Assembly (NCBI GenBank): GCA_963785645.1
Contig: CAWAWG010000003.1
Span: forward strand, 930,001-994,000
Direction: 5' to 3'
Origin: Trebonia sp963785645
GTDB lineage: Bacteria; Actinomycetota; Actinomycetes; Streptosporangiales; Streptosporangiaceae
DNA: 64,000 nucleotides
Positions 58,268 to 64,000 of this stretch are shown in pieces. The notes beneath the pieces are model-generated. The model searched no databases, was not told where the DNA came from, and saw nothing but the letters and a program-made list of their open reading frames with translations. A program made the translations under genes and the position numbers. Within the stretch, counting starts at the first letter, position 1, and each line of letters starts with the position of its first letter.

Positions 58268-59959
58268 TTGTCGCCGATGGCTTCGGCCACTCCACCTCCC
58301 GCAGGGGATCCGGCCGGGGGCGGTGATGCCGTCGCAGCCAGCGACGGCGATGGCATCCCGCTCGTGCTGAGCCGCCGCCGTATCTTGCTCATCATGGGCG
58401 CGCTGCTGCTGGGCATGCTGCTTTCCTCGCTCGACCAGACGATCGTGTCCGCCGCGCTGCCGACGATCATCGGTGATCTCAAGGGCGGCTCGCACCTCGC
58501 CTGGGTGATCACCGCCTACCTGCTGACCTCCACGGTATCCACGCCGCTGTGGGGCAAGCTGGGTGACCTGTACGGCCGTAAGGTCTTCTTCCAGGCCGCA
58601 ATCGTCATCTTCCTGGCCGGCTCGGTGCTGGCCGGCCTCAGCACCTCGCTCATCATGCTCATCGCGTTCCGCGCGGTGCAGGGGCTCGGCAGCGGCGGGC
58701 TGCTGGTCGGCGCGCAGGCCATCATCGGCGACATCGTCTCACCCCGCGAGCGCGGTCGCTACAGCGGGCTGTTCGGCGCAGTCTTCGGCGCCGCCAGCGT
58801 CGTCGGACCACTGATCGGCGGCCTATTCGTGGACTACCTGTCCTGGCGGTGGATCTTCTACATCAACGTCCCGATCGGCGTCATCGCGCTGGCCGTGGTG
58901 GCCAGCCAGGTACCGGGCAAGCTCAGCCGGGTACACCACACCATCGACTACCTCGGCACCGTCGTCCTGTCGCTGGGCGTCACCTCGGTGATCCTGCTCA
59001 CCAGCCTGGGAGGCACCACCTACCCGTGGCGGTCGACACCGATCTATATCCTCGGCGCAGCCGGCGTGCTGCTGACCGGCTTGTTCCTGCTGGTCGAACG
59101 GCGGGCCGCTGAGCCGATCCTGCCGCTGCACCTGTTCAGGTTGCGCACCTTCTCGGTGACCAGCCTGGCCGGTTTCATCGTCGGCTTCGCGATGTTCGGC
59201 GCGATCACCTACCTGCCCGCGTTCTTCCAGGTGGTCCGGGGTGTCTCGCCGACCCTGTCCGGGGTCTACCTGCTCCCGCTCATGGCCGGGCTGCTGACGG
59301 TCTCGATCGGCTCCGGGCAGATCATCAGCAAGACCGGCAAGTACCGGTTCTTCCCGATCGCCGGAACCGCGGTGATGACCCTGGGGCTGTACCTGCTGTC
59401 GCTGATGGGCGTGCATACGTCCACGCTCCAGGACACCGCCTACATGCTGGTGCTGGGCTTGGGCCTCGGCGGTGTCATGCAGGTGCTGGTGACCATCGTG
59501 CAGAACGGGGTGCCGCACAGCGAACTGGGCGTCGCCACCTCCGGGGCCACGTTCTTCCGCTCGATCGGCGGATCCCTCGGCACCGCGGTCTTCGGCGCCA
59601 TCTTCTCTAACGTGCTCGTCGGCAACCTGGCCCGGCACCTGCACGGCGTGCCCCTCCCGCGGGGGTTCAGCGCCGCCGACGCCACCCCGGCCCTGCTAAA
59701 ACAGCTGCCCGCAGTGGTGCACGCCGGCTTCGTGGCCGGCTACGCCGAGTCCATCCAGACCGTGTTCCTCGTCGCGGTGCCGATCGCCGCACTCGCCTTT
59801 CTAGCCACCTGGCTGATCCCCCAGGTCGAGCTCAAGCAGTGGCCGGAAGCAGGAGCCGCCGGGCTGCCTGCACCAGAGGCGGGGCCGGCCGGGCCGGCTA
59901 CCGGCCAGCAGCCGGGACACCTCCCGGCGGCAGGCCCGTCCGACCCAGCCCGGCCGTAA
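58268..59959 (+). CDS. DHA2-family (EmrB/QacA-type) 14-TM MFS exporter
   Basis: 563 residues from TTG 58268 (AAAGGAGAG upstream). Motif D1 region LLSSLDQTIVSAALPTIIGD; motif A WGKLGDLYGRKVFF; motif C SVVGPLIGGLFVD, marking an antiporter; about 14 TM segments. The N- and C-terminal tails are Pro/Gly/Ala-rich. It would export a drug or a metabolite using the proton gradient. It has its own ribosome site and no repressor gene directly adjoining. Confidence 0.92.
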   Translation: MSPMASATPPPAGDPAGGGDAVAASDGDGIPLVLSRRRILLIMGALLLGMLLSSLDQTIVSAALPTIIGDLKGGSHLAWVITAYLLTSTVSTPLWGKLGDLYGRKVFFQAAIVIFLAGSVLAGLSTSLIMLIAFRAVQGLGSGGLLVGAQAIIGDIVSPRERGRYSGLFGAVFGAASVVGPLIGGLFVDYLSWRWIFYINVPIGVIALAVVASQVPGKLSRVHHTIDYLGTVVLSLGVTSVILLTSLGGTTYPWRSTPIYILGAAGVLLTGLFLLVERRAAEPILPLHLFRLRTFSVTSLAGFIVGFAMFGAITYLPAFFQVVRGVSPTLSGVYLLPLMAGLLTVSIGSGQIISKTGKYRFFPIAGTAVMTLGLYLLSLMGVHTSTLQDTAYMLVLGLGLGGVMQVLVTIVQNGVPHSELGVATSGATFFRSIGGSLGTAVFGAIFSNVLVGNLARHLHGVPLPRGFSAADATPALLKQLPAVVHAGFVAGYAESIQTVFLVAVPIAALAFLATWLIPQVELKQWPEAGAAGLPAPEAGPAGPATGQQPGHLPAAGPSDPARP

Positions 59960-60124
59960 GGCTTTGATGCTAGCCAGCGGCTGATCGCACCGGACGGTGC
60001 TTCGTGAGCATGCACCTTGGCCATCGGCAGTCACCCCCATCCGTTCGGAAAAATCCAAGGCATCAGCCGAACGGATCCGGGCTTCCTCCGCGACCCCGCC
60101 CTTCTCTCAGGCGCAGTCCGGCGG

Positions 60125-60952
60125 TTAGGCGGCGCTCGCGACCGACTCCGCCACCATCGCAGCGAACTGGTCCGGGATCTCCTCCCAGGCGAAGTGGCTG
60201 GCCGTCAGGATCGTCAACTCGCTGCCCGGTATCCGCTCGGCAAGGTAGCGCCCGTTGGACACCGGTACCAGCGGGTCGCGGGCGGCGGCGAAGACACGCA
60301 CCGGGACGCGGATCGCCGGCAGCAGGTCGCGCAGCACGGGAAGGTCGTCGGGGTAGCTGCGGACGAACCGCGTCGACTCCGCGAAGCGGCCGTTCTCATA
60401 GGCGGAGACATAGTCTTCCCAGACTTCCGGCTCCACATCGCGGGGTGCCACCGCCTCGACGGTCGCACCGATGGTGGCACGGATGTCCTGGCCCTCGAAC
60501 ACCTCGATTCCCGGCGCCGCGATGATGTCGGCGAGCGTGCCCGTCACGTCCAGCGGGACGGCGGATCCGCCACCGCCGATTACCATGCTCCGGACCGCGT
60601 CCGGGTGCCGTGCGGCAAGGAACAGCGCGGCACTGACGCCGACGTCGGGCGCGACCAGGTGGGGAGCGCCAAGCCCGAGCGCGGCGATGAACTGGTAGAG
60701 GAACTCGCCCATGGCGCTGGGCCTGAGCACGTCGGGGCGCCCCTGCGAGTGGCCGAAGCCTGGCAGGTCGACCGCCACCAGCCGCCCCGCCGGCGCAAGG
60801 GCGGGCCAGATGCGCCGGAAGGCGAACAGGCTCTCCGGCCAGGGACTGGTGAACAAGATGACACGGCCGCCCGCGGCCCCGGAGTCGGCGTACCGGATCC
60901 GCAGCCCGTCGACTTCGATGGTCTGCGTCTGCGTGATAGTGACGTCAGTCAC
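60125..60952 (-). CDS. Alpha/beta hydrolase with Asp nucleophile (dehalogenase/epoxide-hydrolase-like)
   Basis: 275 residues from GTG 60952. VILFTSPWPESLFAFRRIWP, then VAVDLPGFGHSQGRPD. The elbow is LVAPDVGVSAALFLA, with Asp at the nucleophile site. An acid lies in AAARDPLVPVSNGR, and the His is in LTASHFAWEE. The Asp nucleophile and 'PW' oxyanion region suggest haloalkane dehalogenase or epoxide hydrolase relatives. Single gene, minus strand. Confidence 0.8.
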   Translation of the reverse strand: MTDVTITQTQTIEVDGLRIRYADSGAAGGRVILFTSPWPESLFAFRRIWPALAPAGRLVAVDLPGFGHSQGRPDVLRPSAMGEFLYQFIAALGLGAPHLVAPDVGVSAALFLAARHPDAVRSMVIGGGGSAVPLDVTGTLADIIAAPGIEVFEGQDIRATIGATVEAVAPRDVEPEVWEDYVSAYENGRFAESTRFVRSYPDDLPVLRDLLPAIRVPVRVFAAARDPLVPVSNGRYLAERIPGSELTILTASHFAWEEIPDQFAAMVAESVASAA

Positions 60953-61141
60953 CAGGCATTACACCCGTTTCTTCAGCGTAGGGCTGTTTCATGGCCCCAG
61001 CATCTACCCTCCCCGGCGGTGCGGGTATCCGCAGCATGACTGCATCAGGCAGCTACCCGGCCGGCTGGTTCGCATCGGATGGGGCCGCATTTGGAGATCG
61101 TGCACCTGACTCGCGGGACGACAAACTCCGAGGCTGGATAG

Positions 61142-61969
61142 CTAGGGGACGATATTCGCCCGTTGCCATACGCCCGGACGCTGGCCGGCCTCGCGCAGGA
61201 AGAAGGCCGAGAAGTTCGCGGCGTCGGAGAACCCTAGCCGCTGTCCGCACTGGGCCTGGCTCAGCCGGTCGTGGGCCAGCAGTCTCTTGGCTTCCAGGAG
61301 CAGGCGTTCGGTGATGTAGTGCTTGGCGCTGCGGCCGGTCGCCGCATGCACGATGCGGGAGAGCGTGCGCGGGGAATATCCGAGCCTGCATGCGTAGTGG
61401 GTGATGTCATGGTGGGTCCGGAAGTCCGCTTCCGCGGCGTGGCGGAAGCGGAGGAAGGCGTCGTTCACGGGCCGGCCGGGAGCGGCGGGCGGGTCGAGGC
61501 GCAGCAGCAGCGCGGACAGGAGCAGGCTGGACGGCTCTCCTTTCCGGGGGCCGGGCGGGGTGCCGGACTCGAGACGCAAGTGCGCGAGGGCGATGGTGAT
61601 CAAGGGCCAGGCTTCGGCGGCGGCGGTCCAGCAGGCCCCGGTCATCAGGCCGCCGGCCAGGTCGCGGCTGGCGGGCGTGACCGGCGCGGTCGGCACGAAC
61701 AGGATTATGTCGCCTGCGAGGTCCCGGATGCCGGACCAGCGGTGCACCACGCCAGGGGGGATCCACGCCACGCTTCGCGCGGTCAGGAGGTGCCCGGAGA
61801 AGTCCATCGAGACCTCGCCCTGCCCACGGCGCACGACCGCGAGCACGTGGAAGTCGGCGCGCTGGGTCGAGCCGTCGTTGAGGTGCCGCAACGTGCCGAA
61901 GGACATCGTCTCGACGGGCGCGAATGTTCCTCCCGGCGGCTGGTAGGCGAGTTGCCGGACGTTGGTCAT
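61142..61969 (-). CDS. AraC-family regulator with N-terminal cupin
   Basis: 275 residues from ATG 61969. N-terminal cupin-like sensor (FHVLAVVRRGQGEVSMDFSG, VAWIPPGVVHRWSG). C-terminal AraC HTH pair: HYACRLGYSPRTLSRIVHAA, YITERLLLEAKRLLAHDRLS, GQRLGFSDAANFSAFFLREA. It is divergent from the hydrolase at 62076, about 106 bases apart, and so is its likely regulator. Confidence 0.88.
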   Translation of the reverse strand: MTNVRQLAYQPPGGTFAPVETMSFGTLRHLNDGSTQRADFHVLAVVRRGQGEVSMDFSGHLLTARSVAWIPPGVVHRWSGIRDLAGDIILFVPTAPVTPASRDLAGGLMTGACWTAAAEAWPLITIALAHLRLESGTPPGPRKGEPSSLLLSALLLRLDPPAAPGRPVNDAFLRFRHAAEADFRTHHDITHYACRLGYSPRTLSRIVHAATGRSAKHYITERLLLEAKRLLAHDRLSQAQCGQRLGFSDAANFSAFFLREAGQRPGVWQRANIVP

Positions 61970-62075
61970 GTGTCCATTTTTCACTATGTGACGTCCACTG
62001 GCGACGATGCCAGCCGGGCCCGTTCGCGGTTGACTTGGGGCGTCGATAAAAAGTTGCAATCAATAGGGAGTTCTC

Positions 62076-62852
62076 GTGGAAACCATCAGCCGGCCCGGCC
62101 TGCCCGTCTACGACTACCAGCCCGGGGAAGGCACGGCGCTGGTCCTTCTTCACTACTGGGGAGGGTCGGCCCGCACCTGGCAGCAGGTCATCGACCTGCT
62201 GCCAGGACGCGCCATCGTGAGCATCGATGCCCGCGGCTGGCGGCGCTCGCGCGGTCTGCCCGGGCCGTACACGCTGGAGCAGCTCGCGCAAGACGTCCGT
62301 GACGTCATCACGGATGCCGGCCTAGAGGACTACATCCTGGTCGGGCACTCCGCGGGCGGCAAGGTGGCCCAGCTCGTGGCCGCCGCGCCGCCGGCCGGGC
62401 TCGCCGGGCTCGTCCTCGTCGCGTCGGTGCCGTCCAAGCCCGCCGCCCACATCACTCCCGAATTCCAGGAGCAGCTGCTGCACGCCTACGACAGCGCCGA
62501 GGCCGTCGCGGCCGGCCGCGACCACATCCTGACCGCCACCCCGCTGAGCGACGATATCAAGGCCCAGATCGTGGCGGACTCCCTCGACGTCGTCCCCGAG
62601 GCGCGCGATGAGTGGCCACGGCACGGGATCGTCCAGGACATCACCAGCCAGGCCCGCGCGATCAAGGTCCCTGTCATCGTCGTCGCCGGCGAAAACGACC
62701 GCCTTGAGCCGGAGCAGGTGCTGCGCGACAACCTGCTGCCCTACCTGGCCGAGGCCGAGCTTCGCGTCATCCCCGGCACCGGCCACCTCAGCCCCCTCGA
62801 AGCACCCGCTGACCTCGCCCGCATCCTGCAGACGGCAATGCCTTCCGCCTAG
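62076..62852 (+). CDS. Alpha/beta hydrolase (Ser nucleophile)
   Basis: 258 residues, GTG start 62076. LVLLHYWGGSARTWQQVIDL, DARGWRRSRG, elbow LVGHSAGGKVAQLVA with canonical Ser, acid in VVAGENDRLEPEQV and catalytic His in GTGHLSPLEAPADLA. Complete triad. Esterase, lactonase or haloperoxidase-like chemistry; AraC-controlled by the divergent gene. Confidence 0.9.
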   Translation: METISRPGLPVYDYQPGEGTALVLLHYWGGSARTWQQVIDLLPGRAIVSIDARGWRRSRGLPGPYTLEQLAQDVRDVITDAGLEDYILVGHSAGGKVAQLVAAAPPAGLAGLVLVASVPSKPAAHITPEFQEQLLHAYDSAEAVAAGRDHILTATPLSDDIKAQIVADSLDVVPEARDEWPRHGIVQDITSQARAIKVPVIVVAGENDRLEPEQVLRDNLLPYLAEAELRVIPGTGHLSPLEAPADLARILQTAMPSA

Positions 62853-62960
62853 CCGAAATCCGCTCACGGGCACTGACGCGGCGCCGCGCCGCGCCGCTAC
62901 GGGCGTATTCGCTGATCAGGCCGCATCCGGCCAGTCAGGTTACCCATCAAGGAGGACCCA

Positions 62961-62993
62961 GGCTTCCGCTGGCCACGCAGGCCAGCGGAAGCC
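62961..62993. terminator. Perfect 14-bp GC hairpin between convergent genes
   Basis: Arms 62961-62974 and 62980-62993 are exact reverse complements with loop ACGCA, between the hydrolase (+) and GlxA-like (-) 3' ends. Confidence 0.85.
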
Positions 62994-63026
62994 ACCGGGC
63001 AGGCGGCGTCGGCGTAGCGGCCGGCG

Positions 63027-63986
63027 TCATGGTCTTTCTGTTGCCGCCGTGTGCCGGAAGAGGGCGCGGTATTCCTGTGGGGAGATGCCGATGTGCCGGT
63101 GGAATGCGGCGCGGACGGAGGCGGGCGCGCCGAGTCCGGTGAGGCGGCCGATGTGCTCGACGGGCGTGGTGGTCGTCTCAAGCAGCTCGCGGGCTTTGTC
63201 GATGCGGGCGTCGGTCAGCCAAGCCATCGGCGATGTGCCGGTTTCCTCGCGAAATCTGCGCAGGAACGTGCGCCGCGACATGTGGGCACGTTCAGCGAGG
63301 GCGTCGACGCTGATCTCGTGCGCGAGGTTCTCAAGCATCCAATCGCGCAGCGGTGTGAGTTCGTCTCCTTGCGCCTCGGCCCGAAGCTGGTCGATGAACT
63401 GCCCCTGGCCGCCGGTGCGGCGCGGCGGGGCTACAAGGAACCGGGCGCGGGCGTTGGCCGCCGCCGGGCCTTGGTCGAGGCGGAGCAGGTGCAGGCACAG
63501 GTCGAGGCCGGCGGTCACGCCCGCGGACGTCAGAATGCTGCCGTCGTCGATATAAAGCCGCTGAGGAAGGACTTCGACCTTCGGGTAAGTCCGGCGCAGC
63601 CGATCGGCGTACTGCCAGTGCGTGGTCGCGGGACGTCCGTCGAGCAGGCCGGCGGCGGCGAGGGCGAACGCTCCGGTACAGATGGACACGAGGCGGGCGC
63701 CGCGGGCGTGGGCCGAGCACAGCGCTGACATCACGGCGGCCGGAGGAGGGGTGTCGATGTCCGTGTATCCCGGGATGATGACAGTGTCGGCGCCGGTCAA
63801 AGCATCGAGGCCGGCGACCGCGTCGACGGTGAAGCCGGCGCCCGGCACCGGCCCGGCCTCGCCGCCCGCGCATACGATGACCTCGTAGCGGGGATCAGGC
63901 CCGAAGATCTGCATCGCGATCCCGAACTCGAGCGCAGGCACGCCGGGAAGCACCAGGACTGCGACACGATGCCGATCCGAAGTCAT
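63027..63986 (-). CDS. GlxA-family regulator (DJ-1/PfpI-like domain plus AraC HTH)
   Basis: 319 residues, starting near the window end. N-terminal DJ-1/PfpI-like domain (VAVLVLPGVPALEFGIAMQI, ADTVIIPGYTDI) with Cys in the elbow VSICTGAFALAAAGLLDGRP. C-terminal AraC HTH pair (ISVDALAERAHMSRRTFLRR, FREETGTSPMAWLTDARI, IGRLTGLGAPASVRAAFHRH). GlxA-type proteins sense amino-acid-like or metabolite ligands. No adjacent target is visible within the window. Confidence 0.9.
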   Translation of the reverse strand: MTSDRHRVAVLVLPGVPALEFGIAMQIFGPDPRYEVIVCAGGEAGPVPGAGFTVDAVAGLDALTGADTVIIPGYTDIDTPPPAAVMSALCSAHARGARLVSICTGAFALAAAGLLDGRPATTHWQYADRLRRTYPKVEVLPQRLYIDDGSILTSAGVTAGLDLCLHLLRLDQGPAAANARARFLVAPPRRTGGQGQFIDQLRAEAQGDELTPLRDWMLENLAHEISVDALAERAHMSRRTFLRRFREETGTSPMAWLTDARIDKARELLETTTTPVEHIGRLTGLGAPASVRAAFHRHIGISPQEYRALFRHTAATERP

Positions 63987-64000
63987 GGCACGATCATAGC

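Noticed and set aside
1..64000. tRNA, rRNA, prophage or CRISPR loci
   Set aside because: No cloverleaf-like segment with a recognisable T-loop, no rRNA core motif, no phage structural gene and no long repeat array was seen by eye; a tRNA scan would settle the tRNA point.

Overview
This is high-GC actinomycete DNA, most likely from a soil filamentous genus of the Streptosporangiales/Frankiales type; the order is inferred, not proven. The support is strong GC codon bias, frequent GTG/TTG starts, 4-base stop/start overlaps, Scr1-like XRE regulators with a DUF397 partner, a DUF574 methyltransferase scrap, large LuxR-type (LAL/MalT) regulators and Tat/lipoprotein signals. No rRNA, tRNA, CRISPR array or phage structural gene was seen. 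The window is accessory, catabolic and regulator-rich.

Layout. 0-2 kb: an alpha/beta hydrolase cut by the window edge and a fluoroacetate-dehalogenase-like hydrolase. 1.9-4.2 kb: a graveyard of transposase and TniQ fragments that has truncated a nucleotidyltransferase next to its small partner gene, plus a methyltransferase scrap. 4.3-7.1 kb: a LAL regulator. 7.5-11 kb: a frameshifted hypothetical gene, a partial duplicate of the 3.4 kb gene, and a tightly overlapping minus-strand operon of small regulators (RsbW-like ATPase, GntR-like wHTH, HTH protein, GntR-HTH fusion, unknown). 11.9-14.1 kb: two Scr1-like regulators and a DUF397 protein with a triplicated motif. 14.5-16.3 kb: a lone TnpB-like RuvC protein. 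16.3-18.4 kb: a DUF574 scrap, a frameshifted MalY/PatB lyase and a MntA/HepT toxin-antitoxin pair. 18.7-22.8 kb: class III aminotransferase, amino-acid permease, LysR regulator.

22.8-35.7 kb looks like one catabolic regulon. A plus-strand operon encodes a Rieske oxygenase, a one-helix micro-protein, an M20-like protein lacking its metal ligands and an LLM flavin oxidoreductase, followed by a TetR regulator. Facing it is a minus-strand operon: alpha/beta hydrolase with an odd nucleophile elbow, Dpp-type ABC importer, amidase. A GTAC-N3-GTAC motif sits in the promoters of both operons and of the TetR gene; two copies are the identical 11-mer.

36-44.6 kb holds two sugar-type systems: LacI with divergent SBP/ATPase/permease genes (three GGCAACGTTGTC operators), and LacI-HisD-like dehydrogenase-HAD phosphatase (three operator-like repeats at exact 22 bp spacing). 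45-48.3 kb: an orphan sugar-binding lipoprotein and a secreted glycine-rich/ricin-type protein. 48.4-58 kb: a second regulon marked by a 19-bp palindrome (three copies), with a MalT-like LuxR regulator, two paralogous MBL-fold proteins (one Tat-exported) and an SDR lacking the usual Tyr; a second Tyr-less SDR, a SnoaL protein, a signal-less LivJ-type binding protein and a glyoxalase follow. 58-64 kb: a 14-TM MFS exporter, two alpha/beta hydrolases and two AraC-type regulators.

At least six otherwise complete genes carry a single small frameshift, so either the assembly has indel errors or the locus is decaying; these entries give the joined extent.
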